Part shown: piece by piece, positions 33,300-41,535 of the stretch
Position numbering within the stretch: the first letter of the stretch is position 1
Layout: every line of letters starts with the position of its first letter
Assembly: GCA_036000705.1 (NCBI GenBank)
Contig: DASYUY010000112.1
Location: 48,083 to 112,082 of the forward strand
DNA length: 64,000 nt
DNA from: CF-39 sp036000705
GTDB taxonomy: Bacteria > Chloroflexota > Limnocylindria > P2-11E
Reading direction: 5' to 3'
Program-made: the position numbers and the translations under genes
The notes under the pieces: model-generated
The model's input: only the letters and a program-made list of their open reading frames with translations
Told to the model about the DNA's origin: nothing
Databases searched by the model: none

Positions 33300-34147
33300 T
33301 GCGACTGCTGCACGGACGACCGCTCGCGGAGCGGCTCGCCGCGCGTTCGCGCGAACGGTCCGACGCGCTCCGCGGTCGTGACATCCATCCCGAGGTTGCG
33401 GCCATTTCCGTCGGCATCGATCCCGCCGCCAATACCTACCTGCAGCGACTCGCGCGCGGAGGAAGGGCGCTCGGTATCGCCGTGCGCGACGTCTCGCTGA
33501 GTCGCGACGCGAGCGAACAGTCCGTCATGGCCGAGCTCGATCGCGCGAGTCGCGACCGCTCGCTGCACGGCGTGCTGCTCCTGACGCCGCTGCCAGGCAA
33601 GCTCGACGAGGGCCATCTCGTCGATCACATCGCACCCGAGAAGGACATCGAGGGCGTGAACCCGTACAACGTCGGGCTGCTTCTCGACGGCCGGCCGCGA
33701 TTCGTTCCGTCGACCGCCGAGGCGATCATCGAGCTCCTGAGGTTCCACCAGGTCGCGTTGGCCGGAGTCGACGTGGTCATCGTCGGGCGCAGCACGGTCG
33801 TCGGCCGGCCTGCCGCGGCACTTCTCCTGAACGAGGACGCGACGGTGACCATCGCGCACAAACGCACCACGGATATCGGAGCGGTGACACGCCGCGGGGC
33901 GGTGGTCGTCGTCGCCGTCGGGCGGGCGGGCTTCCTGACCGGCGACATGATCGCGCCCGGCGCGATCGTCGTCGACGCGGGCATCAACATGACGCCGGCC
34001 GGCATCGCGGGTGACGTCGACGCCGACAGCGTCGCGAGCGTGGCGGGAGCACTGAGCCCCGTGCCCGGTGGTGTCGGCACCGTGACCACCGCGCTGCTGC
34101 TCCGGAATGTTCTGACCGCCGCGGAGACGCAGACCGCGGGCGGCTAG
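33299..34147 (+). CDS. folD: FolD-type methylene-THF dehydrogenase lacking cyclohydrolase residues
   Basis: This 282-residue protein is FolD-like: NPYNVGLLLDG, the nucleotide-binding VVIVGRSTVVGRP, VAVGRAGFLTGDMI and SPVPGGVGTVTTALL are all present. The residues needed for cyclohydrolase activity in FolD (E. coli Lys54, Gln98, Asp121) align with Leu51 (TYLQRLARGG), Leu95 (GVLLLTPLP) and Glu118 (EKDIEG). It is therefore probably a dehydrogenase only, with the overlapping upstream FchA-like gene doing the hydrolysis. ATG at 33299 overlaps that gene's stop (TGATG). It converges on an XRE-TPR gene with a 4-base overlap. Confidence 0.88.
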   Translation: MRLLHGRPLAERLAARSRERSDALRGRDIHPEVAAISVGIDPAANTYLQRLARGGRALGIAVRDVSLSRDASEQSVMAELDRASRDRSLHGVLLLTPLPGKLDEGHLVDHIAPEKDIEGVNPYNVGLLLDGRPRFVPSTAEAIIELLRFHQVALAGVDVVIVGRSTVVGRPAAALLLNEDATVTIAHKRTTDIGAVTRRGAVVVVAVGRAGFLTGDMIAPGAIVVDAGINMTPAGIAGDVDADSVASVAGALSPVPGGVGTVTTALLLRNVLTAAETQTAGG

Positions 34148-35505
34148 CGTCGCTTCTTCACGTCCACGAACGCGCTGATCGAGCGGGTCGCTTCGAACGC
34201 CAGCGTGGCAAAGCGTTCAGCCGCGACGAGATCGTTGCGCGCCTTCGCCGCGCGGCTGAGCCGCATGAGGACGTCGGCGAGCTCCGTCTTCTGGCCGAGG
34301 CTTTGATAGATCTCGGCTGCCGCCTGAAGCTCAGCGCGTACCCGCTCGATCTCGCCACGATGCTCAAAGACCTGCGACATGGCGACATGCGCAGCGGCGG
34401 CCGCGTTACGACCGCCGTGCGCCGTGGCGAGGTCCAGTGCCTCGTGCGCAACGCGCTCCGCGGTGGTCCAGTCGCCAAGCTTCGCGGCGCACTCCGCTTT
34501 GGTGTTGAGGTAATGCGCGACGTATACGATCGGCCCGGCGATCCGACCAAGCTCGAGCGCGCGGTCCGCATGGTCGTATGCGGCCTGAAGCCGGCCGCTG
34601 TCCGCTGCGATCACCGCCAGCATGTTGTGGACGATGGCCATGGCCGCGACGTCGCTGGCGACTTCGCTCGTCGCGAGCGCCCGCTGCAGATTGGTCGTCG
34701 CGGCTTCGAGATCCGACTGGGCGCGTTGCGACACGGCCAACCCGTAATAGATCGCGAAGAGAGCACCCAGGTCGCTGATGTCTTGGGCCCACTCCAGCGC
34801 CGAGTTCAGGTAGCCGGACGCGGCCTGCGGTTCGCCGAGATCGACGGACACCGCGCCGAGCGCCTGCAGCACACGCACACGAAGGAGGCGATCGCGGTCG
34901 TTGTCGCGCTCGAGCGTGCGGAGCAGGGCCAGGAGCAGCTCGCGTGCGCGCCGGGAGTCGCCGCTACCGCGCGCCGCCGCCGCGAGCTCGTAATCAACGG
35001 TCCGCGCGAGGCTCGGATCGTCGAGCTGGTGGACCAGACGCTGCGCGATCGTCAGGTCCCGAAGCGCGTCGCTCCCCCGCTCCACCAGGTTCAGCGCCCG
35101 CCCGCGAGCCAGGTGCAATCGGAGGCGCTGCCGAGCCGACAAGGCGTCGCGCTCGAGCAGCTCGTCGGCGTCTCGGATACATTCAGCGGCGTTCATCCGT
35201 GACGCGAGGGCCGCGACGCGATCGACATCGAATTCCAGCTCGCGTCTCGTGCGCTCGACGGCGGCGTCCTGCATGAAGTACGACGCCGGCTTTCCGAGCT
35301 TCGCCGCTATGTGCTCGAGCGACTTCATCGCCGGACGGATCTTCCCGAGCTCGATCGCGCTGACGTGAGCGCGCGTGTAATAGGGTGCGCCGAGCTGCGC
35401 CTGGCTCAGCCCCGCCGCGACGCGCGTCTCACGCAGTCGCTGTCCGAGCTGGCGCAGCGCCGGCGACTCCGGTGCGGCGCGGCGCTGGCGAGTGCGCGTG
35501 GGCAC
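34144..35505 (-). CDS. XRE-type HTH regulator with TPR repeats (first copy)
   Basis: This ~453-residue regulator has an N-terminal Cro/CI helix-turn-helix (LGQRLRETRVAAGLSQAQLG ... HVSAIELGKIRPAMKSLEHIA) and then about 350 residues of helical TPR-like repeats. This architecture is used for peptide or protein sensing (RRNPP-like) and in actinobacterial developmental regulators. Two starts are possible. A TTGACG-N17-TAGCGT promoter (35542-35514) overlaps the upstream ATG at 35529 and points to GTG 35505 as the true, nearly leaderless start. It lies downstream of glpX on the same strand. No small peptide gene is adjacent, unlike the second copy. Confidence 0.85.
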   Translation of the reverse strand: MPTRTRQRRAAPESPALRQLGQRLRETRVAAGLSQAQLGAPYYTRAHVSAIELGKIRPAMKSLEHIAAKLGKPASYFMQDAAVERTRRELEFDVDRVAALASRMNAAECIRDADELLERDALSARQRLRLHLARGRALNLVERGSDALRDLTIAQRLVHQLDDPSLARTVDYELAAAARGSGDSRRARELLLALLRTLERDNDRDRLLRVRVLQALGAVSVDLGEPQAASGYLNSALEWAQDISDLGALFAIYYGLAVSQRAQSDLEAATTNLQRALATSEVASDVAAMAIVHNMLAVIAADSGRLQAAYDHADRALELGRIAGPIVYVAHYLNTKAECAAKLGDWTTAERVAHEALDLATAHGGRNAAAAAHVAMSQVFEHRGEIERVRAELQAAAEIYQSLGQKTELADVLMRLSRAAKARNDLVAAERFATLAFEATRSISAFVDVKKRR

Positions 35506-35513
35506 GGCGCGAG

Positions 35514-35542
35514 ACGCTACGCGTGACATGGAATGGCGTCAA
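35514..35542 (-). promoter_or_regulatory. Promoter of the first XRE-TPR regulator
   Basis: Minus strand TTGACG (35542-35537), a 17-base spacer and TAGCGT (35519-35514) form a good housekeeping-type promoter. Transcription would begin about 2 bases before GTG 35505. The -10 would lie inside the coding sequence if the ATG at 35529 were used. Confidence 0.6.
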
Positions 35543-35569
35543 CTGGAAATCGACAAACAGGACGGGATC

Positions 35570-36562
35570 CTAGGCGAGGCGGACGACGGGCGGGTTTGCC
35601 GGATCCTCGAAGTGGTGCGTGTCGATGAAGCGCAGCTTTCCGAGACGACGATCCATGAGCACCGAGTGCGTCCGAGCACCACCGGCGAAGAAGCGCACGC
35701 CCGGCAGTAGGTCGCCATCGGTCACGCCGGTCGCGACGAAGCGGACGTCGCGCCCGCTCGCGAGGTCGTCGGTGCGGTACACGCGACCGTCATCGACGAC
35801 ACCCATCTTCTTCGCGCGCTCGCGCTCCTCGTTGTTCCGGAACTTGAGGCGGCCGAGGATCTCGGCGCCGAGGCACTTCAGCGCCGCGGCGGCGAGCACG
35901 CCTTCCGGCGCGCCGCCGATGCCCATGACCGTATGGACGCCGGTGCCGGCGACCGCCACCGAGATCGCGGCCATGAGATCGCCGTCCTCGATGAGCTTGA
36001 TGCGCGCGCCCGCCGCGCGCACCTGCGCGACGAGCTTCTCGTGCCGCGGCCGATCGAGGATGACGACGGTGAGATCGTCCACGTCGCGGTTCAGGGAGTT
36101 CGCGATGATCCTCAGGTTCTCCGCGACGGGACGGTCGAGATCGACCTTGCCCGCGGCCGGCTTTCCGACGACGAGCTTCTCCATGTAGGTGTCGGGCGCG
36201 TGGAGCAGGCCGCCCGGTTCGGAGACCGCGATGGTCGCCAGCGCGTTGGCGCGGCCTTTCGCGACGGGGTTCGTTCCCTCGAGCGGGTCGACCGCGATGT
36301 CGACCTCGGGGCCTTCGCCGCGACCGACCTTCTCTCCGATGTAGAGCATCGGCGCTTCGTCGCGCTCGCCCTCGCCGATGACGATCGTGCCATGGAAGGA
36401 GACTTCCTCCATCGCCTTGCGCATCGCCTCGACCGCGGCCGCGTCGGCGCGATTGTTGTCGCCGTGGCCCATCCAGTGCGCCGCGGAGATCGCCGCCGCT
36501 TCCGTGATGCGCACGAGCTCGAGGCTGGAGGTGCGATCGGTGGGGATCGGCGGGCCGAGCAT
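35570..36562 (-). CDS. glpX: Class II fructose-1,6-bisphosphatase
   Basis: This 330-residue enzyme hydrolyses fructose-1,6-bisphosphate in gluconeogenesis (some relatives also act on sedoheptulose-1,7-bisphosphate). Metal and substrate motifs are IVIGEGERDEAPMLYIGE, DIAVDPLEGTNPVAKG, a Lys/Arg-rich VVILDRPRHEKL and GIGGAPEGVLAAAALK. ATG at 36562 is set by homology; the much longer open frame is spurious. It lies 12 bases after the glycerate kinase gene, so glycerate entry and gluconeogenesis are co-expressed. Confidence 0.94.
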   Translation of the reverse strand: MLGPPIPTDRTSSLELVRITEAAAISAAHWMGHGDNNRADAAAVEAMRKAMEEVSFHGTIVIGEGERDEAPMLYIGEKVGRGEGPEVDIAVDPLEGTNPVAKGRANALATIAVSEPGGLLHAPDTYMEKLVVGKPAAGKVDLDRPVAENLRIIANSLNRDVDDLTVVILDRPRHEKLVAQVRAAGARIKLIEDGDLMAAISVAVAGTGVHTVMGIGGAPEGVLAAAALKCLGAEILGRLKFRNNEERERAKKMGVVDDGRVYRTDDLASGRDVRFVATGVTDGDLLPGVRFFAGGARTHSVLMDRRLGKLRFIDTHHFEDPANPPVVRLA

Positions 36563-36573
36563 GCGGCTAGACC

Positions 36574-37734
36574 CTACCGACTTCCGCGCGCTGTTGCACG
36601 AGCGCGGGCCAGCCGCTCGGCCGCAGCCTCGATGCGAGGCAACGGGTCGCGCATCGCGGCGTCGCGTTCCGAGTCGGACTCGCCCGCGAGCGTCTCGATC
36701 GCCTCGATGCCCGCGTCGCGCATCGCCTCGTGACCGGCACCGATGATCCCGGCCACTGCGACGACCGGGATGCCGCGCCGCTTCGCCGCGACGGTCACGG
36801 CATGCGTGAGCTTGCCATACACACTCTGCCCATCGATGCGCCCCTCGCCCGTCACGACCAGATCTGCGCCGACCAGGCGCTTGTCGAACCCGACCGCGTC
36901 GAGCACGAGCGCCGCGCCCGAGACGAGTCGCGCATCGAGGAAGGCGATCAGGCCCGCGCCCAGGCCGCCTGCTGCGCCCGCGCCGGGCACGTCGCGAACG
37001 TTGCGGCCGACGAAGCCTTCGACGACATCCGCGTAGCGCGTCAGCGCGCGCTCGAGATCGCGCTGGATCTCGGGGGTGGCGCCCTTCTGCGGCCCATAGA
37101 CGGCGGTCGCGCCCTCGGGACCGAGCAGCGGATTGCGCACGTCGCACGCGACATCGATCGCGGGCCGGATGAGGCGCGGGTCGGTCTGCCCTTCGATGCG
37201 CCCCAGACGCGCGAGCGCGGCGCCGCCCTCGGGGAGCTCGATCCCGGCCGCGTCGAAGAACCGGTAGCCGAACGCGCGCGCCATGCCCGCACCGCCGTCG
37301 TTCGTCGCGCTACCACCGATGCCGATGACGATCCGCTGCGCGCCCGACGCGGCCGCCGCAAGGATCAGCTCGCCGGTGCCGCGCGTCGAGGTGATGCGTG
37401 GATCGCGTTCGTCGTCGCGAAGCAGCGGCAGGCCGCTGGCGGCGGCCATCTCCACGACCGCGGTGACGCGATCGCCGAGCACGCCCCAGTGCGCCAGGGT
37501 GTCGCGACCCAGCGGATCGTGCACGCGCGCGGTCCGCATCTCGCCGCCGGTTGCGCGCACGAGCGCGAGCGCCGTCCCCTCTCCCCCATCCGCGAGCGGG
37601 AGCTCGACGCAGTCCGCGCGCGGCCAGACACGCCGCACGCCGCGCGCGATCGCGCTCGCGACGGCGACCGCATCGACACTGCCTTTGAAGGATTGGGGAG
37701 CGATCACGACGCGTGGCGCGTCGCGCTCGGGCAC
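36574..37734 (-). CDS. glxK: Glycerate 2-kinase
   Basis: This 386-residue kinase of the GarK/GlxK (type 1) family makes 2-phosphoglycerate from glycerate. Seen are VIAPQSFKGSVDAV near the start, LPLADGGEGTAL, IGIGGSATNDGGAGMARAFGYRF and VVTGEGRIDGQSVYGKL. GTG at 37734 has TATCAT exactly 12 bases upstream and no ribosome site, a strong leaderless candidate. It forms an operon with glpX and diverges from the GNAT gene. No glyoxylate genes are close. Confidence 0.93.
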   Translation of the reverse strand: MPERDAPRVVIAPQSFKGSVDAVAVASAIARGVRRVWPRADCVELPLADGGEGTALALVRATGGEMRTARVHDPLGRDTLAHWGVLGDRVTAVVEMAAASGLPLLRDDERDPRITSTRGTGELILAAAASGAQRIVIGIGGSATNDGGAGMARAFGYRFFDAAGIELPEGGAALARLGRIEGQTDPRLIRPAIDVACDVRNPLLGPEGATAVYGPQKGATPEIQRDLERALTRYADVVEGFVGRNVRDVPGAGAAGGLGAGLIAFLDARLVSGAALVLDAVGFDKRLVGADLVVTGEGRIDGQSVYGKLTHAVTVAAKRRGIPVVAVAGIIGAGHEAMRDAGIEAIETLAGESDSERDAAMRDPLPRIEAAAERLARARATARGSR

Positions 37735-37794
37735 GCGGGAATGATAGGTACGATGCGGACGTTCAACCGGCGTGCCCCCTAGACTCGGACGTAC

Positions 37795-38778
37795 GTGACC
37801 CTCACGACCGGGCCAGACGCGGGCTGTACGCCGCGCGCCCCCGCCGAGCTCTCCGAAGCGTGGTCAGAGATCGCCGAGCGGCGGTCGCCAGCGAGCATCT
37901 TCCTCACTCCGGAGTGGATGGCGGTGGCGCGCGAATATGACACCGCCGAAGCGGTGACGCTCGCGGTCGGCGACCCGCCGCGCGGCATCGCGGCGCTCGC
38001 GCGCGACGCCGACGGGACGCTTCGCTTCGCCGGCGGCGAGCTGACGGATGAGCAAGACGTTGTTGCCCCGGCCGGCGAGGAACGAGCGGTCGCGACCGCG
38101 GTCGCCGGCTGGTTCGCACACCAGGCTCCGCGCCGCATCCGGCTCGACTACGTCCCGGAGGACGCGCCGACGCTCGCGGCGCTGTCCGCGGTCCTCACCG
38201 AGCATGGGTACCGCGTCGATCGCTCACGGCTCATCACCAGTCCACGCCTCGCCCTGCCGGGCGACTTCGAGACGTACCTCCGGAGCCTGGGAAAGAAGGA
38301 GCGTCACGAGCTGCGCCGGAAGATCCGCCGCCTCGAGAAGGCGACGCAAGCGACATTCCGCTGGGCGGCGGAGGTGGAGCGCGGCGCGACGCTCGATCGC
38401 TTCTTCGCGTTGCACCGCCTCTCGCGCGGCGAGAAGGCGGACTTCATGACGCCCGACGTCGAACGTTTCTTCCGCGACATCGCCGATGCGCTCGCGCCGC
38501 TCGGACGGCTCCGCCTCGGTGTGCTGCGCGCGCACGACGAGGATGCCGCGGTGTTCTTCGCGTTCGCCTATCGCGGGACGCTGGCCCTGTACAACGCCGC
38601 GTACGATCCGGCACTCGCGTCGCTCTCGATCGGGATCGTCGGCCACGCGTGGGCGATACGCGAGGCGATCGCGGAGCGCTTCGACACCTACGACCTGCTA
38701 CGTGGGGATGAGCCGTACAAGTACGACCTCGGCGGAATGGACCGCTGGCTCGGGCGGCTCGAGGCAACGCGAACGTGA
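37795..38778 (+). CDS. CelD/BcsL-type GNAT acyltransferase
   Basis: This 327-residue protein has the two-lobed GNAT fold of the CelD/FemAB-like group (peptidoglycan or exopolysaccharide-linked acyltransferases). Recognisable parts are SIFLTPEWM, a basic helix LGKKERHELRRKIRRLEK (~165-182), FFALHRLSRGEKADFM and the C-terminal YDLLRGDEPYKYDLG. GTG at 37795 follows TAGACT (37780-37785) by 15 bases. It overlaps the glycosyltransferase gene by four bases, heading a GNAT-GT4-PIG-L-APH run. Acyl acceptor unknown. Confidence 0.8.
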   Translation: MTLTTGPDAGCTPRAPAELSEAWSEIAERRSPASIFLTPEWMAVAREYDTAEAVTLAVGDPPRGIAALARDADGTLRFAGGELTDEQDVVAPAGEERAVATAVAGWFAHQAPRRIRLDYVPEDAPTLAALSAVLTEHGYRVDRSRLITSPRLALPGDFETYLRSLGKKERHELRRKIRRLEKATQATFRWAAEVERGATLDRFFALHRLSRGEKADFMTPDVERFFRDIADALAPLGRLRLGVLRAHDEDAAVFFAFAYRGTLALYNAAYDPALASLSIGIVGHAWAIREAIAERFDTYDLLRGDEPYKYDLGGMDRWLGRLEATRT

Positions 38779-40040
38779 CGCGTCGCATCGCGATGGTATC
38801 GGTGCACGCGTGCCCGCTCGCGAAGCTCGGTGGTCGCGACTCCGGCGGAATGAACGTGTACGTGCGCGAGCTCGCGCGCGTGCTTGGCAAGCGCGGCATC
38901 GAGGTGGACGTGTTCACGCGCTGGCGCGAGAAGTACGACCCGCGTATCCAGCAGCTCGGGGACAACGCGCGCGTGATCCACATCGAGTCAGGGCCGATCG
39001 GGTACTGGCCGAAGATGGATGTGTACGACCACCTCGACGAGTTCACGACCAAGCTCGACGAACACGTCGCCGCCGAGGGACGACCGTATGACCTCATCCA
39101 TTCGCACTACTGGCTCTCGGCGAGCGTGGCGCGCACGCTCGCGACGCGCTGGGCCGTGCCGCGGATCCAGATGTTCCACACGCTCGGCCTGGTGAAGCGC
39201 GAGGTCATGGACGAGGACGTCGACGGCGAGACCGACGTCCGCATCAGCATCGAACGGCAGGCCGTTCGCGAGTCGGCGGCGCTCGTTGCGGCGAGTGAGA
39301 TCGAGCTCGGCGAGCTGCGCGACCTCTATGGCGCCGACCCGGCGAAGGTCCACATCATCCCCTGCGGTGTCGATCCGACGCTGTTCCACCCGGTCCGGAC
39401 CGCGGACGCGCGCGAACGCCTTGGCCGCGACCAGTGCGAGCGCATCGTCCTCTTCGTCGGCCGCATCGAGCAGATCAAGGGGATCGACGTGCTGCTGCGC
39501 GCTCTCGGTCTGCTGTTCTTCCGGCGGCCCGACCTGCGGAACGACGTCTGCCTCCTCGTCGTCGGCGGCGCCCTCGATCCGGGCGACGACGCGCCCGAGA
39601 CCGAGAAGATCCTCGAGCTGCGCCGGCTCGTGCACGAGCACCGCATGGAGGCGAACGTGAACTTCATCGGCTCCCTCGACCAGGAGACGCTCGCCCTCTA
39701 CTACGCCGCGGCCGACGTCTGCGCGGTGCCGTCGCTGACCGAGTCGTTCGGTCTCGTCGCGCTCGAGGCGATGGCCTGTGGCACGCCAGTCGTCGGCACC
39801 AAGGTCGGTGGCCTCCAGACGCTCATCGAGCACGGCGAATCGGGTCTCCTCGTGCCCGCCGGCGACTACCAGGCGCTCGCAGAGGCGATCGCGCAGGTCC
39901 TGACCGATCACCGGCTGCGGACGCACCTCGCGCACGGAGCGCGCGATCGTGCCGAGCACTTCACGTGGGAGAGCGTCGGCGACAAGATCGATGCTCTGTA
40001 CGACACGGTCCTCGCATCCTCGCGTGCGGTGAAGGTCTGA
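38775..40040 (+). CDS. GT4-family glycosyltransferase, MshA/BshA/sucrose-synthase-like
   Basis: This 421-residue retaining glycosyltransferase has GT-B fold. Evidence is SVHACPLAKLGGRDSGGMNVYVRELA at the N-terminus (glycine loop as in MshA), IHSHYWLS, IPCGVDPTLFHP, LFVGRIEQIKGIDVLLRAL and the nucleotide-sugar site PSLTESFGLVALEAMACG. The N-terminal motif is like MshA and sucrose-phosphate synthase-type enzymes. With the PIG-L deacetylase two bases downstream, making and de-N-acetylating a GlcNAc conjugate is plausible. Acceptor (inositol phosphate, malate or other) is not known. Confidence 0.9.
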   Translation: MTRRIAMVSVHACPLAKLGGRDSGGMNVYVRELARVLGKRGIEVDVFTRWREKYDPRIQQLGDNARVIHIESGPIGYWPKMDVYDHLDEFTTKLDEHVAAEGRPYDLIHSHYWLSASVARTLATRWAVPRIQMFHTLGLVKREVMDEDVDGETDVRISIERQAVRESAALVAASEIELGELRDLYGADPAKVHIIPCGVDPTLFHPVRTADARERLGRDQCERIVLFVGRIEQIKGIDVLLRALGLLFFRRPDLRNDVCLLVVGGALDPGDDAPETEKILELRRLVHEHRMEANVNFIGSLDQETLALYYAAADVCAVPSLTESFGLVALEAMACGTPVVGTKVGGLQTLIEHGESGLLVPAGDYQALAEAIAQVLTDHRLRTHLAHGARDRAEHFTWESVGDKIDALYDTVLASSRAVKV

Positions 40041-40041
40041 G

Positions 40042-40740
40042 GTGGCGGACGCGTTCGCGATCCCCAAGCGGGCGATGGCCATCTTCGCGCATCCCGACGA
40101 CGTCGACTTCGGCTGCTCGGGGACGCTCGCGGGTTTCATCGAGCGCGGGACCTACGTGACGTATTGCCTCCTCACCAGCGGGGACAAGGGCACGCACGAT
40201 CCGAAGGTCTCGCCCGAGATGCTGGCCCAGACGCGCGAGCAGGAACAGCGAGCGGCAGGCGAGGCGATCGGCGTGAAGGAATTCGTTTTCCTGCGGCACC
40301 GCGACGGCGAGCTCGAGCGGTCGATGGCGCTGCGCGAGGAGGTCTGCCTCGCGATCCGCGTGCACAAGCCCGACCTCGTCTTCACCAACGACCCGTGGAG
40401 CCACTTCCAGATCCACCCCGACCACCGCGTCGCGGGGTGGTCCGGCATGGACGGCGTCATCGCCGCGCGCGACCACCTGTTCTTCCCGGACCAGCTGAGC
40501 GGTGGAAAGCTCGACAAGCACCGCGTGGCGCGCGTGCTCCTCTTCGGCAGCCGCGATCCGAACGTCTGGTTCGACATCAGCGGCACGCTCGACAAGAAGA
40601 TCAAGGCGCTGCAGTCGCACAAGTCGCAGCTCGGCGGGCGCACCGAGTTCCCGAAACGGATGCGGACCTGGGCGAGGAGCATCGGTGCGACCTGGAACGT
40701 CCCCGCCGCAGAGGCCTTCCGCTACATCGAGCTGGGTTAG
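40042..40740 (+). CDS. PIG-L/LmbE-family N-acetylglucosaminyl deacetylase
   Basis: This 232-residue zinc deacetylase has the motif IFAHPDDVDFGCSGTLA (His, Asp-Asp) and the second half-site IHPDHRVAG. The family includes MshB, BshB and PIG-L, which remove the acetyl group from GlcNAc conjugates. It follows the GT4 gene after one base. The pairing resembles the first two steps of mycothiol or bacillithiol synthesis, but no MshC- or BshC-like ligase is in the window. It is equally compatible with a modified glycolipid. Confidence 0.9.
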   Translation: MADAFAIPKRAMAIFAHPDDVDFGCSGTLAGFIERGTYVTYCLLTSGDKGTHDPKVSPEMLAQTREQEQRAAGEAIGVKEFVFLRHRDGELERSMALREEVCLAIRVHKPDLVFTNDPWSHFQIHPDHRVAGWSGMDGVIAARDHLFFPDQLSGGKLDKHRVARVLLFGSRDPNVWFDISGTLDKKIKALQSHKSQLGGRTEFPKRMRTWARSIGATWNVPAAEAFRYIELG

Positions 40741-40750
40741 CCTCGCGCAC

Positions 40751-41512
40751 GTGCGCGAAGTAGCGCTCGGCGGCAATCTCCAACAGGCTGTGCGCGTCGG
40801 CGAGACCGTGCGGCGTCGCGCAGGTCCGTGGACGCCCGCGGTCCATGCGCTGCTGCGCTACCTCGAGACCGCAGGGTTCGAGGCCCCGCGCGTCCGCGGC
40901 ATCGACGAGCAAGGTCGCGAGATCCTCGAGTACATCCCGGGTGAAACGTACGCGGGATCGGAGACTCCGGTGCCCGACCATGTCTTCGACGAGGAGCATC
41001 TCGTGACGGCGGCGCGCCTCCTGCGTCGCTATCACGATGTCGTCGCGGATTTCACGCCACCGATGAGCGCCGTGTGGCGGCTGACCGCGCCGACGCCGCA
41101 CGAGCTCATCTGCCACAACGACTGGTCGCCGTGGAACGCGCTGTTCCGCGAGGGACATCTGGCGGTGATGCTGGACTGGGATCTGGCGGGATGCGGCTCT
41201 CGCCTGTGGGACGTCGCGAGCGCTGCCGCGTCCTGGGTGACGCTCATCTCTGAGGCGAAGCTGTTCAGCCTTTCGGAGCGAGCCCATCGCCTCAGAGTCT
41301 TTTGCGACGCCTACGGTCTCGAGGATCGGTCGGAGCTGCTGTCGACGGTGCAGCTGCGAATCGATCACGTCGCTCGATTCATCGAAGCGCAGGCGCGGAC
41401 CGGCGATCCGGGTTTCGTAAAGCTCGTCAACTGGGACACGCCCGCGAAGATGGCCAATGACATCGCGTATATCGACGAGCACCGCTCGATCTTCGAGCGC
41501 GCGCTCAACTGA
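40751..41512 (+). CDS. APH-fold phosphotransferase
   Basis: This 253-residue small-molecule kinase has LICHNDWSPWNALF as catalytic loop (HxDxxxxN) and VMLDWDLAGCGSRLWDVA for the metal Asp and following helix. The N-lobe is short: the first ~60 residues give VRVGETVRRRAGPWTPAV, typical of small 'phosphotransferase' proteins. GTG at 40751 is chosen; TAGCCT, using the PIG-L stop codon, lies 13 bases upstream. It may act on the product of the preceding GT4/PIG-L pair; substrate unknown. Confidence 0.8.
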   Translation: MREVALGGNLQQAVRVGETVRRRAGPWTPAVHALLRYLETAGFEAPRVRGIDEQGREILEYIPGETYAGSETPVPDHVFDEEHLVTAARLLRRYHDVVADFTPPMSAVWRLTAPTPHELICHNDWSPWNALFREGHLAVMLDWDLAGCGSRLWDVASAAASWVTLISEAKLFSLSERAHRLRVFCDAYGLEDRSELLSTVQLRIDHVARFIEAQARTGDPGFVKLVNWDTPAKMANDIAYIDEHRSIFERALN

Positions 41513-41535
41513 TGGGGGCATGCTCTCCCGGCGAG

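Noticed and set aside
38775..40740. Naming the GT4 and PIG-L genes mshA and mshB
   Set aside because: No MshC, MshD or inositol enzyme seen, and both families have many other roles.
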